Source of the DNA: an uncultured Parafilimonas sp. | GTDB lineage: Bacteria > Bacteroidota > Bacteroidia > Chitinophagales > Chitinophagaceae | NCBI GenBank assembly: GCA_903882935.1 | Contig: CAIRZB010000029.1 | Location: 1-64,000, forward strand | Reading direction: 5' to 3' | DNA length: 64,000 bases | In this document: piece after piece, positions 9,162 to 18,197 of the stretch | How the letters are laid out: every line of letters starts with the position of its first letter | Numbering within the stretch: the first letter of the stretch is position 1 | Translations under genes and position numbers: made by a program | The notes under the pieces: generated by a model | Told to the model about the DNA's origin: nothing | Databases searched by the model: none | Seen by the model: the letters and a program-made list of their open reading frames with translations, nothing else

Positions 9162-10079
9162 CTACACCACCGTAAGCACCACTTTGCCCCTAGTTCTGCC
9201 CTTGTGCACATATTCCAACGCGTCTTTTGCCTCTGCCAATGGAAAAGTCTTATCAACATGCACCTTCACAATGCCCTGCTCAATCAACCCAACAATTTGT
9301 TGCAGTTGTGCTTGGTGCGATACAAATAAAAACCTTGTGGCATGTATATCATAGCCTTTTTGCAGTTCCTCCCTTGGCCCGGCCGTGATGGAGACATAAT
9401 GCCCGCCATTCTTCAACGCCTCAAAACATTCCTCCTGCACTTCGGGCGTGGCAATGCTGTCCAGCACCATGTCGGCACCCATTACCCTGTCGGTAAGTTT
9501 GGTGGTATGGTAATCCACTACTTCGTCTGCCCCGAACGATTTTACAAAGGCATCATTTACTTCCGAGGCCGTGCCAACCACGTAAGCGCCTTTCCACTTC
9601 GCAAACTGCACGGCAAACAGTCCAACACCGCCTGCCGCAGCTTGTATCACCACTTTTTGGCCCGGCTGTATATGCCCGTGGTCAAAAAGTGCCTGCCAAG
9701 CCGTTAAGGCTGCCAAGGGTATGGCCGCAGCCTCTACCCAATTAACATTGTTGGGCTTGCGGGTTATGTATTGCGTTTTCGTGGCCACATACTCAGTAAA
9801 AGCACCCTGCTTCGTCCATTCTATGGAGCCTATTATTTCGTCACCGGGTTTAAAATCAACCACCTCTCTGCCCACCGCCTCAATAACACCGGCTATGTCG
9901 GTACCCACAATATGTGGCAGCTCAAAATAGCCATATACGGCAGCCTTCCAATCCACCGGGTTTACCCCTGCGGCATACACTTTTACCAACACCTCGTTTG
10001 GCTGTGGCAATGGTTTTGGTATTTCTTCCACCAACACATTGCCGATAGCACCTTTTTCTCTTAACAGTATTGCTTTCAT
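9162..10079 (-). CDS. NADP-dependent quinone-oxidoreductase-like MDR protein
   Basis: A 305-residue medium-chain dehydrogenase/reductase. An N-terminal GroES-like fold (GVNPVDWKAAVYG, GTDIAGVIEAVG) precedes a Rossmann domain with the nucleotide-binding loop AAAGGVGLFAVQFAKWKGA (about residues 149-167). The structural and catalytic zinc cysteines of alcohol dehydrogenases are absent, which fits zinc-independent quinone/enone reductases of the AST/QOR group. It lies downstream of the NmrA-like gene on the same strand, 59 bp apart. The minus strand carries a TACATTTG box (10129-10122) in this gap, so it may also have its own promoter. Confidence 0.88.
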   Translation of the reverse strand: MKAILLREKGAIGNVLVEEIPKPLPQPNEVLVKVYAAGVNPVDWKAAVYGYFELPHIVGTDIAGVIEAVGREVVDFKPGDEIIGSIEWTKQGAFTEYVATKTQYITRKPNNVNWVEAAAIPLAALTAWQALFDHGHIQPGQKVVIQAAAGGVGLFAVQFAKWKGAYVVGTASEVNDAFVKSFGADEVVDYHTTKLTDRVMGADMVLDSIATPEVQEECFEALKNGGHYVSITAGPREELQKGYDIHATRFLFVSHQAQLQQIVGLIEQGIVKVHVDKTFPLAEAKDALEYVHKGRTRGKVVLTVV

Positions 10080-10138
10080 ATCCGTTCTTTTACCCGCAGG
10101 GTGCTTTTATTTAGTTTATCTCAAATGTAGTCGTGCAT

Positions 10139-11029
10139 TTACGCATTAAACGCCGCTGCAAACACTTTTGCAAAATCAGCCAGTTTTACTTTGCCCAATG
10201 TGGTTGGCCGGTGTTTCCAATAATCCTCCCCCATAATGCCTGTTCTTAGGGCAGTACCCATCTCCACATAGTTTTTGGCCACCTCTAACGGCAGGCCGGC
10301 ACCCAACATGCCCTGTAAACTTTGCTCATCGGTAAATTCAACCCAAGGCAGCCCGGGTTTGCCTATGGCTTCGCCCAATGCTTTGGCAATGTCGGCAGTG
10401 CTTACTTCGTCACTGGCAATATAACGCTCTGAGTGGCCTGCAAAACCCAAGCCAAGCAGTTCTTCGGCAGCGGCGGCGGCTATATCGGTAGGCTCTACAA
10501 TAACAAATGTTTTTTCTGTAGTACTGTAATTGGCGCCAATAATGCCGGCTTGTTTTATTAAGCCAATGTTGGCAAACAGGTTTTCGTAAAAATATGCCGG
10601 GCGCAGGTGTTTAATATGCACGTTTGTAAGCGTGTTTAGGGCCAGTTCGGCACGGTGCAGGCCGCTAACGGGGCCCACCCCATCGTACAAATGCGCGCCT
10701 ATGCTGCTAAGGTTAACCACATATTGTACACCTGCTGCTTTAATGGCGGCGGCGTAATTCTTGCCAATTTGTTCAATGTATCCCTTCCAGTCGGCTGCAC
10801 CAAAATTTGGCGGCACCATGGTGTACACGGCATCGGCACCGGCAAAAGTTTTGGTAAGAAATTCAACATCATCCACCGACCCGATAGCGGTTTTTGCGCC
10901 AGCCTCAACAAGGGCTGCCAGGTTGCCTGGGTTGCGGCCTACAACCGTAACGGCATGGCCTGCTGCTAATAACTGTAGTGTAAGCGGTTTTGAAATATTT
11001 CCCGCCCCGCCTGTTACAACGTATTTCAT
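10139..11029 (-). CDS. NmrA-like NAD(P)-binding protein
   Basis: A 296-residue atypical short-chain dehydrogenase. The N-terminal Rossmann motif VTGGAGNISKPLTLQLLAAG is followed by VVGRNPGNL, where an arginine suggests NADP preference. The rest (YVVNLSSIGAHL, HLRPAYFYENL, YIASDEVSTADIAKALGE) is typical of NmrA/HSCARG and azoreductase-like SDRs, which are often redox sensors or quinone reductases. The 16-bp palindrome at 11109-11124 lies 80 bp upstream and matches one in front of the adjacent marR gene, so MarR control is likely. Confidence 0.87.
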   Translation of the reverse strand: MKYVVTGGAGNISKPLTLQLLAAGHAVTVVGRNPGNLAALVEAGAKTAIGSVDDVEFLTKTFAGADAVYTMVPPNFGAADWKGYIEQIGKNYAAAIKAAGVQYVVNLSSIGAHLYDGVGPVSGLHRAELALNTLTNVHIKHLRPAYFYENLFANIGLIKQAGIIGANYSTTEKTFVIVEPTDIAAAAAEELLGLGFAGHSERYIASDEVSTADIAKALGEAIGKPGLPWVEFTDEQSLQGMLGAGLPLEVAKNYVEMGTALRTGIMGEDYWKHRPTTLGKVKLADFAKVFAAAFNA

Positions 11030-11108
11030 AATTGATGGTTTTAAAACATCCGGTTACCTTGTTTGTTTTTGTGGTAACCCAGGATGAAGGTGATTAATAA
11101 AACATTGT

Positions 11109-11124
11109 ATTTGTATATACAAAT
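11109..11124. promoter_or_regulatory. Predicted MarR operator 1 (perfect palindrome)
   Basis: ATTTGTATATACAAAT, a perfect 16-bp palindrome just beyond the 3' end of marR and 80 bp upstream of the NmrA-like gene start. A near-identical site with one changed base lies at 11621-11636 in front of marR. Size and symmetry suit a MarR dimer. The assignment is inferred from the paired positions. Confidence 0.65.
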
Positions 11125-11140
11125 TTAAACATAAAAAAAT

Positions 11141-11569
11141 TTACTCAGGCAAGGCATCCGACAGTTTGTTCATGCTGCTAAGCATATTGGCACCTTCGTT
11201 TGGCCCCAATATGTGCGCATAGCCTTGGTAAAAATCATCCACACATCTTTTAAGTACAGGCAAAAGTTCCTGCCCTTTCGGGGTGGCATACACGTTGGTA
11301 TTTTTGCCCTCCGTAATCCGCACAACCAGCTTTTTGTCTTCCAATTTCTCCAATAAACGCGTAACTGTGCTGGGCTTTAGCTGTAATTCCCCAGCAAGTT
11401 TGCCCGGCTGCACCCCCGGCTCCTCAATGGCAATCATCAACAAGTAGGCGTGGCTGGGCGACAAATCAACTTTTGCCCAGTTTTCACTGGCAAGTTTTTC
11501 CATCTTACGTGCCAACGCGTTTGATGCAAAATACATGCACTGCCGGTACCTGCTTTCTGAAGTCTTCAT
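11141..11569 (-). CDS. MarR family transcriptional regulator
   Basis: A 142-residue winged-helix regulator. The DNA-binding core runs from LSPSHAYLLMIAIEEPGVQPGKL to LQLKPSTVTRLLEKLEDKKLV (recognition helix) and the wing RITEGKNTNVYATPKGQEL. Helices at both ends form the dimer interface. A cysteine in the N-terminal RQCMYFAS segment could serve redox sensing, but this is speculative. Neighbouring reductases and two shared palindromes suggest it represses itself and the NmrA-like/oxidoreductase genes in response to electrophiles or quinones. Confidence 0.9.
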   Translation of the reverse strand: MKTSESRYRQCMYFASNALARKMEKLASENWAKVDLSPSHAYLLMIAIEEPGVQPGKLAGELQLKPSTVTRLLEKLEDKKLVVRITEGKNTNVYATPKGQELLPVLKRCVDDFYQGYAHILGPNEGANMLSSMNKLSDALPE

Positions 11570-11602
11570 TGTATGCCTGCCCTACTGCTTTAAAAGTTTT
11601 GA

Positions 11603-11636
11603 CAAAGGTAAATGCATTTCATTTGTATATGCAAAT
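11603..11636 (-). promoter_or_regulatory. marR promoter with overlapping operator 2
   Basis: On the minus strand a TACCTTTG -7 box (11610-11603) lies 21 bp after a TTTG -33 box (11635-11632). The -33 box sits inside ATTTGTATATGCAAAT (11621-11636), which differs from operator 1 by one base. Binding there would block the -33 contact, so autorepression is the expected outcome. Confidence 0.65.
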
Positions 11637-11643
11637 ATATTTT

Positions 11644-12330
11644 TTATAAAAGCAAAAATGCGTCAAGCACGGTTTGTAGGTAGCTGCTTTGCTTGGGTAC
11701 TTCGGCTTGTATAAAACTGTTGATAGTAGCCTCGCTTTGCACATACCCCTGGCCGGTAAGCTCGCTGCGCTCGTGTTCGGTCATGCCGTTCAGCAGGTCT
11801 TCTTTCACCTCCATGTGAAACTGCAAGCCAACCACATTTTTGCCATACACAAAACCTTGTTGGGCGCAGGCGGTGCTGCTAAACAGGCACTCGGCACCCG
11901 CTGGCAAATCGTACGTATCGCCATGCCAGTGGAAGGTAGTAAACTCGCTAGGCAGAAGGTTGGTTAGCGCGTGGGCGGTAACTTTTTGCACAGGCCACCA
12001 GCCAATTTCTTTTTCGGTGTGTGGGTATACCGCCGCCCCAAGTACGCTGGCAACCAGCTGCGCCCCTAGGCAAATGCCGAATACCTTTTTGCCTGCCGCA
12101 ATAGCCTGCTGAATAAACGCTTTTTCCGCGGTTATCCAAGGCAGCACGTTTTCTTCATACACCCCCATCGGCCCGCCGAGTATCACCAACACATCAAAGG
12201 ATGGCAGGGGCGGAAACGCAACAGCCTCAAAAACCATGGTATAGCTGGTGGAAAAATTATGGTTTGCCGCCCAGTCTACGATGGAACCGGGGTACTCAAA
12301 TGCCACATGTTGGATAAAGTGTATACGCAT
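11644..12330 (-). CDS. Type 1 glutamine amidotransferase (GMP synthase-like)
   Basis: A 228-residue class I glutamine amidotransferase domain protein. The nucleophile motif is FGICLGAQLVASVLGA (catalytic Cys), the oxyanion region is LGGPMGVYEE, and histidines occur in FHWHGDTYDLP and QFHMEVKED. Stand-alone proteins of this type (GuaA N-terminal-like) hydrolyse gamma-glutamyl bonds; no synthetase partner is encoded nearby. The start at 12330 (MRIHFIQHVAFEYPG) is chosen because the family begins there; the frame extends upstream to 12390 with an unlikely N-terminus. It shares the intergenic space with marR but is not obviously part of its regulon. Confidence 0.88.
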   Translation of the reverse strand: MRIHFIQHVAFEYPGSIVDWAANHNFSTSYTMVFEAVAFPPLPSFDVLVILGGPMGVYEENVLPWITAEKAFIQQAIAAGKKVFGICLGAQLVASVLGAAVYPHTEKEIGWWPVQKVTAHALTNLLPSEFTTFHWHGDTYDLPAGAECLFSSTACAQQGFVYGKNVVGLQFHMEVKEDLLNGMTEHERSELTGQGYVQSEATINSFIQAEVPKQSSYLQTVLDAFLLL

Positions 12331-12460
12331 AGCCGGGGCAAGGTAAGAAAAGTTTACATGTTCGCAGGGTTGCGGAAGTTGGATGTTCACAGGTTTAAAT
12401 GTTTATGGGTTTAAGGTTTTAGAGCGTTCCTAAAAACAATAAAACTATTGAGCCCGTAAC

Positions 12461-12510
12461 CTGTGAACGTTGGAACTTTTGAACGCAGGAACTTAGATAC
12501 CCTTGAACCC
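12461..12510. repeat. GAAC-type tandem microrepeat, copy 1
   Basis: Short GAAC units spaced about 10-14 bp apart (GTGAACGTTGGAACTTTTG and following). The same style recurs at 30639-30697 and, more weakly, at 31525-31572. Non-coding, in the divergent gap before ruvB. Confidence 0.5.
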
Positions 12511-12520
12511 TTAAAAGCCA

Positions 12521-12528
12521 TAGATTTG
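12521..12528 (+). promoter_or_regulatory. Predicted ruvB -7 box
   Basis: TAGATTTG matches the Bacteroidota -7 consensus TAnnTTTG and lies 16 bp before the ruvB ATG, so the leader would be very short. A clear -33 TTTG at the usual distance is not seen. Confidence 0.4.
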
Positions 12529-12543
12529 CGGTAGATATAACGC

Positions 12544-13575
12544 ATGGCAAATACCAATGTACATACTGAAGAGAAGCCTTTAAGCGCGGCCGAAAAGGAG
12601 TTTGAAAACAGCATAAGGCCCAAGGAGATTTTAGATTTTGCCGGCCAGCCGCAGTTGATTGAAAACCTGGTGATTTTTATTAAGGCCGCCAAAATACGGG
12701 GCGAGGCATTGGACCACGTGTTGTTCCACGGCCCGCCGGGTTTGGGTAAAACCACACTATCGCGCATTGTTGCCAACGAACTGGGGGTGAATATTAAGGA
12801 AACCAGCGGCCCCGTGATTGAAAAGCCGGGCGACCTTGCCGGGCTGCTGACCAACCTGCAGCCCAACGACGTGCTGTTTATTGACGAAATACACCGGCTT
12901 AGCAATGTGGTGGAGGAGTACCTGTATGCCGCCATGGAAGATTACCGCATTGACATTATGATTGACAGCGGCCCTAATGCCCGCAGCATACAACTTACGC
13001 TTAACCCGTTTACATTAATAGGTGCCACCACCCGCAGCGGATTGCTAACGGCACCGCTGCTATCAAGGTTTGGCATAAAATCGCGGTTAGAATATTATAC
13101 GGCGGAGGTGTTGAAAAAGATTATCGAGCGCAGCTCGGCCATATTAAACACCACTATTTCAAGCGATGCCGCCGGGGAAATTGCACGGCGCAGCCGCGGC
13201 ACGCCCCGTATTGCAAACGGACTTTTGCGCCGTGTGCGCGATTTTGCCCAGGTACTGAACGACGGTATTATTGACATGGGCATTACCCAGCACGCCTTGC
13301 GGGCATTGAATGTGGATGAGCATGGGCTTGATGAGATGGATAACCGGATATTGCTAGCCATTATTGAAAAATTTAAGGGCGGGCCCGTGGGTCTTACCAC
13401 CATTGCCACGGCCGTAGGTGAGGAATCGGGCACCATTGAGGAAGTGTATGAGCCTTTTTTAATACAGGAGGGCTTTTTACAACGTACCCCGCGCGGCCGG
13501 GAAGCCACCCATAAAGCCTACGAGCATTTAAAAATGGCCGTGAGGAACGACGGGCAGCAGAAGAGTTTGTTTTAG
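12544..13575 (+). CDS. ruvB: Holliday junction branch migration DNA helicase RuvB
   Basis: A 343-residue AAA+ motor. Walker A is GPPGLGKTT (63-71), Walker B is [10 protein letters not shown] (DEIH 114-117), sensor 1 is GATTRSGLL, sensor 2 is [18 protein letters not shown], and the C-terminal winged helix contains [21 protein letters not shown]. All are strongly conserved in RuvB. It drives branch migration with RuvA during recombinational repair. ruvA and ruvC are not in the window. It stands alone, with a -7 box just upstream. Confidence 0.97.
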   Translation: MANTNVHTEEKPLSAAEKEFENSIRPKEILDFAGQPQLIENLVIFIKAAKIRGEALDHVLFHGPPGLGKTTLSRIVANELGVNIKETSGPVIEKPGDLAGLLTNLQPNDVLFIDEIHRLSNVVEEYLYAAMEDYRIDIMIDSGPNARSIQLTLNPFTLIGATTRSGLLTAPLLSRFGIKSRLEYYTAEVLKKIIERSSAILNTTISSDAAGEIARRSRGTPRIANGLLRRVRDFAQVLNDGIIDMGITQHALRALNVDEHGLDEMDNRILLAIIEKFKGGPVGLTTIATAVGEESGTIEEVYEPFLIQEGFLQRTPRGREATHKAYEHLKMAVRNDGQQKSLF

Positions 13576-13786
13576 ATTAGGCTAACGTTTCCCTAATTCT
13601 GGGTTTGTTTCGATTGTGCATCAAGAACATTTTAATACTATATTGCGGGTGCAATACAATTTGTTGGTTTTTGTTTTTTAAGCATTCAGCGGCAATGGTT
13701 TCAGGTTGTACTACAATGTTGAAAAAGCCATTTTAGCCAATTTATGTTTAAAAGGCAATCACCCGAATTAAACCCCATTTTACAAC

Positions 13787-15040
13787 ATGCAAAAAAACAG
13801 GCTAACTGCTTTTATATTGGTTGCCATGCTATTAGGCCTGATAATAGGCGACGGTGTACACGAATACACCACACCCGCCTTTACCACGGCTTTTGCAACC
13901 AATATTAAGTTATTGGGTACCATTTTTATACGCTTGGTGCAAATGATTATTGCCCCGTTGGTTTTTTGCACGCTGGTGGTGGGTATTGCCAAATTGGGCG
14001 ACCTTAAAACTGTTGGCAGGGTAGGCGGCAAAGCAATGCTGTGGTTTGTTTCGGCCTCACTCATATCATTGCTGCTGGGTATGGTGCTTGTAAACCTGTT
14101 TCAGCCTGGCAGCCATATTGACCTGTCCCACGCAGACACCAACGGCTTGAAGGACCTTGCCGGTAAAACACAGGCTTTTTCGTTGGCAGGCTTTATTGAA
14201 CACGTGATACCTGAGAGCATTTTTAGGGCCTTGACTGACAACTCCATTTTGCAAATAGTGGTTTTCTCCGTTTTTTTTGGCGTGGCATCTGCCGCTTTGG
14301 GGGATTATGCCAAGCCTTTGATAAAGGCATTGGACGTAGCATCCCACATAGTGCTTAAAATGGTGGGGTACGTAATGAATTTTGCGCCGGTGGGCGTTTT
14401 TGGGGCTTTGTGCGCCGTTGTGGCCGCAAAGGGATTAGGTATTTTTAATTTTTATTTGATTTACTACTTGGAGTTTTTAGGTGGTATAGTGTTGCTGTGG
14501 ATTGTTTTAAGCACTATGGGTTTTATTATTTTAAAAGAAAGGATGCCCCGTTTGTTTAAGCGTATCGCCAACCCCATACTGGTGGCATTTACAACCACCA
14601 GCAGCGAGGCCGTTTTTCCAAAACTTACAGAGGAATTGGAAGGCTTTGGCTGCCAAGATAAAATTGTTTCATTTATTTTGCCGCTGGGTTACTCGTTTAA
14701 CCTGGACGGCAGCATGATGTACATGACTTTTGCCAGCCTGGCCATAGCGCAGGCCTACCATATACCTTTAGATATTGGCACCCAACTAACCATGTTGCTG
14801 GTGCTAATGGTAACCAGCAAAGGCATAGCCGGTGTACCCAGGGCAAGTTTAGTGGTGGTGCTGGCCACCTGCGGTATGTTTAAAATACCGCCTGAGGGTG
14901 TTGCTTTAATTTTGCCGATTGACCATTTTTGTGATATGTTGCGTACCAGTACCAATGTGCTGGGCAATGCCCTTGCCACCACCGTGGTTAGCAAGTGGGA
15001 AAAGGCCCTGGGGCCGGAAAAAACGATAAAAACAGCTTAA
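13787..15040 (+). CDS. Dicarboxylate/amino acid:cation symporter (DAACS family)
   Basis: A 417-residue secondary transporter of the GltP/DctA type. The conserved core is visible: the serine-rich hairpin-1 loop FTTTSSEAVFPK, the TM7 motif YSFNLDGSMMYMTFASL, hairpin 2 in SKGIAGVPRASLVVV, and TM8 (LPIDHFCDMLRTSTNVLGN) with the Asp and Arg/Thr/Asn positions that bind substrate and cation. It should import glutamate, aspartate or C4-dicarboxylates across the inner membrane. The DedA-like gene follows after 9 bp, so the two are probably co-transcribed. Confidence 0.93.
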   Translation: MQKNRLTAFILVAMLLGLIIGDGVHEYTTPAFTTAFATNIKLLGTIFIRLVQMIIAPLVFCTLVVGIAKLGDLKTVGRVGGKAMLWFVSASLISLLLGMVLVNLFQPGSHIDLSHADTNGLKDLAGKTQAFSLAGFIEHVIPESIFRALTDNSILQIVVFSVFFGVASAALGDYAKPLIKALDVASHIVLKMVGYVMNFAPVGVFGALCAVVAAKGLGIFNFYLIYYLEFLGGIVLLWIVLSTMGFIILKERMPRLFKRIANPILVAFTTTSSEAVFPKLTEELEGFGCQDKIVSFILPLGYSFNLDGSMMYMTFASLAIAQAYHIPLDIGTQLTMLLVLMVTSKGIAGVPRASLVVVLATCGMFKIPPEGVALILPIDHFCDMLRTSTNVLGNALATTVVSKWEKALGPEKTIKTA

Positions 15041-15049
15041 ACTTAAACA

Positions 15050-15697
15050 ATGGACCACAAAGGGATCGTACAGCAGTTTATTGAGTGGATAATTTACAAC
15101 GGCGGCCTGTACGTGCTGCTGCTGGTTATTTTTGCCGAAACAGGGCTGTTGATAGGCTTTTTTTTCCCTGGCGACAGCCTGTTGTTTGCCGCAGGCATTT
15201 ATACCACCGAACTTGCAAAATCTTTCTTTGACGTGCATTACAGCGTAATAATTATACTGGTTATCCTAGCCTCTATACTCGGCAACATGGCCGGTTTTTG
15301 GTTTGGCAACAAAACCGGTCCGCTGTTGTACGAGCGAAAGGAAAACTGGTTGTTTAAGCGCAAGTACCTGGTGCGCGCGCACGATTTTTATGAACAGTAC
15401 GGAAAGGGTACCATTTTTCTTGCCAAATTTTTACCCATTGTGCGCACATTTGCCCCCATAGTGGCCGGTGTGGTAAAAATGGACAAAAAAACATTCCATT
15501 TTTATAACATACTCGGCAGTATTTGCTGGGTGGGCAGCATGATGCTGGGCGGCCATTACCTGCAGGCCTGGGTACAGGCAAAATATGGTTACAGCCTTAA
15601 GGACCATATTGAGGTGATTGCCATTGTAATTATATTAATAACAACCTTACCAGTTATTTATAAGATAGTGTTTGGCAAAAGCCAGAAAACGGTTTAG
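15050..15697 (+). CDS. DedA family membrane protein
   Basis: A 215-residue integral membrane protein of the DedA/SNARE-associated family. It has the conserved FFFPGDSLLFAAGI, a glycine-rich GNMAGFWFGNKTG segment, and AKFLPIVRTFAPIVAGVVKM with the essential arginine. Family members act in lipid-carrier recycling (undecaprenyl phosphate or phospholipid scrambling) and envelope stress tolerance. It lies directly after the symporter gene. The exact substrate cannot be read from sequence. Confidence 0.92.
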   Translation: MDHKGIVQQFIEWIIYNGGLYVLLLVIFAETGLLIGFFFPGDSLLFAAGIYTTELAKSFFDVHYSVIIILVILASILGNMAGFWFGNKTGPLLYERKENWLFKRKYLVRAHDFYEQYGKGTIFLAKFLPIVRTFAPIVAGVVKMDKKTFHFYNILGSICWVGSMMLGGHYLQAWVQAKYGYSLKDHIEVIAIVIILITTLPVIYKIVFGKSQKTV

Positions 15698-15790
15698 CGG
15701 CAGGTACGTTGTATACAATATGATGGTACTTGCTAAACTTAACGATTCACGTTTTGCCATTTCACGATATTAACAACCATATAGATTGCT

Positions 15791-17032
15791 ATGAACGAAA
15801 AGAAATTCGGTATTCTTTCGCTGCCTGTTATTGTGGCCGCCCTGGGCTATTTTGTTGATATTTACGATTTGCTGTTGTTTAGCATCATCCGTGTGCCTTC
15901 GTTAAAATCCATGGGCCTTAACGATGCCCAAATTGCCAAAGACGGCTTGCATATAATTAATTTGCAGATGATGGGCCTGTTAGTGGGCGGTATTTTTTGG
16001 GGCATTTTGGGGGATAAGTTGGGCCGCCTTAAAGTATTGTTTGCGTCCATCATACTTTATTCTTTGGGCAATATAGCCAACGGTTTTGTGCATACTGTTG
16101 ACCAATACGCTTGGATCCGTTTTATTACCGGCCTAGGTTTGGCAGGGGAGCTTGGCGCGGGTATTACCTTGGTAAGCGAGTTATTGCCAAAAGAAAAAAG
16201 GGGTATCGGCACTTCACTGGTGGCCGGGCTTGGGCTTACCGGTGCAGTGTTCGCTTTTTTCCTAAAACAATATTTTGTAAAAGCTGATAACAGCGGCTGG
16301 CAAACCTGCTATTTTATCGGCGGTGGGTTAGGTATTTTGCTGTTGTCACTCAGGGTTGGTGTGCTTGAATCGGGCATGTTTAAAAGCATTGAAAGCAAAG
16401 ATGTTCGTAAGGGTAATTTTTTTATGTTGTTTAATAACGGCGTACGGTTTAAAAAATATTTGTTGGCCATCTTAATCGGCCTGCCCACTTGGTATGTAAT
16501 CGGTATACTCATTACATTTTCAAAGGAGTTTGCCGTAAAAATGGGGGTTCAGGGCATTGTAGACCCAGGCCAATCGGTAATGTTTGCTTATGCAGCTATT
16601 TCCGTGGGCGATGTGCTGGCCGGCTTCATTAGCCAAAAGCTGCAAAGCCGTAAAAGAGCTTTGTATGTATACTATGCTATTGTAGTTGCGGCCATGGTTT
16701 GGTTTTTTAACCTTACCGGTGCTACTGCGGGCATGGTTTATGCGGCATGTGCTTTGTTAGGTTTTGGCACCGGCTATTGGGCTATTTTTGTAACGATGGC
16801 CGCCGAACAGTTTGGTACAAACATAAGGGCCACGGTGGCCACAACAGTACCCAACATGGTTCGTGGTTCGTTAAACTTGGTAAGCATGCTGTTCGTTTGG
16901 TTACAGGTACAAGCAGGCGATTACATAAAAGCAGCATGGATTACGGGTATTATTGTGTTGGTTATTGGCTTGGTATCCGTTTTTCTAACGGAAGAGACTA
17001 TTCATAAGGATTTGAATTATATTGAACAATAA
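15791..17032 (+). CDS. MFS transporter
   Basis: A 413-residue major facilitator protein with about 12 predicted helices. The loop 2-3 signature is GILGDKLGRLKVL. YFVDIYDLLLFSI in the first helix, with two acidic residues, and the conserved GLGLAGELGAGITLVSELLPKEKRG resemble the metabolite:H+ symporter branch (sugar-acid or sialate-type carriers). The carried substrate is not clear. A faint copy of the ACGATTCACGTTTTGCC repeat family lies upstream at about 15742-15770. Confidence 0.88.
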   Translation: MNEKKFGILSLPVIVAALGYFVDIYDLLLFSIIRVPSLKSMGLNDAQIAKDGLHIINLQMMGLLVGGIFWGILGDKLGRLKVLFASIILYSLGNIANGFVHTVDQYAWIRFITGLGLAGELGAGITLVSELLPKEKRGIGTSLVAGLGLTGAVFAFFLKQYFVKADNSGWQTCYFIGGGLGILLLSLRVGVLESGMFKSIESKDVRKGNFFMLFNNGVRFKKYLLAILIGLPTWYVIGILITFSKEFAVKMGVQGIVDPGQSVMFAYAAISVGDVLAGFISQKLQSRKRALYVYYAIVVAAMVWFFNLTGATAGMVYAACALLGFGTGYWAIFVTMAAEQFGTNIRATVATTVPNMVRGSLNLVSMLFVWLQVQAGDYIKAAWITGIIVLVIGLVSVFLTEETIHKDLNYIEQ

Positions 17033-17151
17033 TGCAAGGGAATGTCGCCAACAGTAATATAAAGCTTGTTTTTGGAGAGCTGCTAGCTACAAGCTAACCC
17101 GCGCCAAAATAAAAACTTTACCCCTGTTGCTAAAATAAAACAATTATCCCT

Positions 17152-17159
17152 TACCTTTG
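17152..17159 (+). promoter_or_regulatory. Predicted rpmH promoter
   Basis: TACCTTTG (-7 consensus TAnnTTTG) with a TTG at 17127-17129, 22 bp upstream, suits the Bacteroidota housekeeping sigma factor. The 82-bp leader before the rpmH ATG contains GC-rich stretches that might fold, but no known motif was recognised. Confidence 0.6.
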
Positions 17160-17241
17160 CAAACCTTTCACCGGGAGGCAGTGATGGTGGCTGCACCTTG
17201 TTGGCTGAAAACAATATTTGGGTTAGTAAAAATTAGTAAAC

Positions 17242-17397
17242 ATGAAACGTACATTCCAACCACATAACAGGCGCCGTAAATCAGTACATGGTTTCCGCCA
17301 GCGCATGGAAACAGCTAATGGCCGTAAGGTGTTGGCCAGCCGCAGGGCGAAAGGCCGTCATAAACTGACTGTTTCTGACGAGAGGAAGTTGAAATAA
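17242..17397 (+). CDS. rpmH: 50S ribosomal protein L34
   Basis: A 51-residue basic protein beginning [19 protein letters not shown], followed by [20 protein letters not shown] and a short acidic-basic tail. This is the invariant L34 pattern; the tail is slightly longer than the usual 44-46 residues, as is common in Bacteroidota. It is followed by a terminator-like hairpin and then rnpA, the conserved bacterial order. Confidence 0.97.
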   Translation: MKRTFQPHNRRRKSVHGFRQRMETANGRKVLASRRAKGRHKLTVSDERKLK

Positions 17398-17431
17398 TAT
17401 AAATCCGCGCAAGCGTGATGCATAAATAGCT

Positions 17432-17464
17432 AAAGCCTTCCCGATGGTTTCGGGAGGGCTTTTT
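17432..17464 (+). terminator. Terminator between rpmH and rnpA
   Basis: AAAGCCTTCCCGA pairs with TTCGGGAGGGCTTT around a short loop and is followed by T residues. It ends 11 bp before the rnpA start. It may partly terminate transcription and set a high rpmH to rnpA mRNA ratio. Confidence 0.8.
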
Positions 17465-17475
17465 ACGTTAAGCGT

Positions 17476-17883
17476 ATGGGCAACAATTTTTCGTACGGAA
17501 AAATAGAAAAACTTAAAAGCAGGAAGCTTACCGAGGAGCTTTTTGCCAAGGGTAAAACATTTACTGTTTTTCCTTTGAAGGTTTTTTACCTGTTACCGGC
17601 CCAAAAACTTGATTACCCAATTAAAACCGGCGTAGGGGCCAGCGGCAGGAATTTTAAAAAGGCTGTTGACCGCAACCGGATAAAAAGGCTGTTGCGCGAA
17701 GCCTACCGCACCGAAAAACTACCCTTGCATAAGTTTTTGCAAGAGCATGCCATGGAGGTAGCTATTTTTATATTGTATGTAGACAAAACGCTGCCCACTT
17801 ATATACTGGTAAAAGAAAAAATGCCTGTTTTATTAAACCGTTTAATAAAGGAGCTGCATGCAAAGGCTGTTAAAAATACTTAG
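17476..17883 (+). CDS. rnpA: Ribonuclease P protein component
   Basis: A 135-residue basic protein. The RNR motif [16 protein letters not shown] (about residues 64-79) is the hallmark of RnpA, and the N-terminal [21 protein letters not shown] matches the substrate-binding part. It helps the RNase P RNA mature tRNA 5' ends. It overlaps yidD by 26 bp, so translation is probably coupled. Confidence 0.95.
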   Translation: MGNNFSYGKIEKLKSRKLTEELFAKGKTFTVFPLKVFYLLPAQKLDYPIKTGVGASGRNFKKAVDRNRIKRLLREAYRTEKLPLHKFLQEHAMEVAIFILYVDKTLPTYILVKEKMPVLLNRLIKELHAKAVKNT

Positions 17884-18088
17884 TTACCCTTTTATAGGGT
17901 TAATAAAGCTATACCAGTTTGGTATATCACCCATGCTTGGCCCAAAATGCAGGTTTACGCCTACCTGTTCGCAGTATGCGTTGGAGGCATTAAAGAAATA
18001 CGGTTTGGTTAAAGGCAGCTGGCTGGCCATAAGGCGCATTTCAAGATGCCACCCCGGCGGTGGTAGCGGGTATGACCCTGTGCCGTGA
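17858..18088 (+). CDS. yidD: Membrane protein insertion efficiency factor YidD
   Basis: A 76-residue protein with an amphipathic N-terminus, then [20 protein letters not shown] and the C-terminal [14 protein letters not shown], both invariant in YidD. It assists YidC-dependent insertion at the inner membrane. It overlaps the rnpA 3' end in another frame. yidC itself is not adjacent in this window. Confidence 0.95.
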   Translation: MQRLLKILSYPFIGLIKLYQFGISPMLGPKCRFTPTCSQYALEALKKYGLVKGSWLAIRRISRCHPGGGSGYDPVP

Positions 18089-18197
18089 AACTCATCCCTA
18101 ATGCGGTGGGCTGTTTTGGTTAAGCATCTTTTCAAAAAAATTATAGCTGCGCCTTTCTCGATGCTAAATTTTTTATAACTTTATTAAAAGCAGCAAT

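Noticed and set aside
17160-17241. A known riboswitch or ribosomal leader before rpmH
   Set aside because: The stretch is GC-rich but I could not match it to a known motif or draw a convincing conserved structure.
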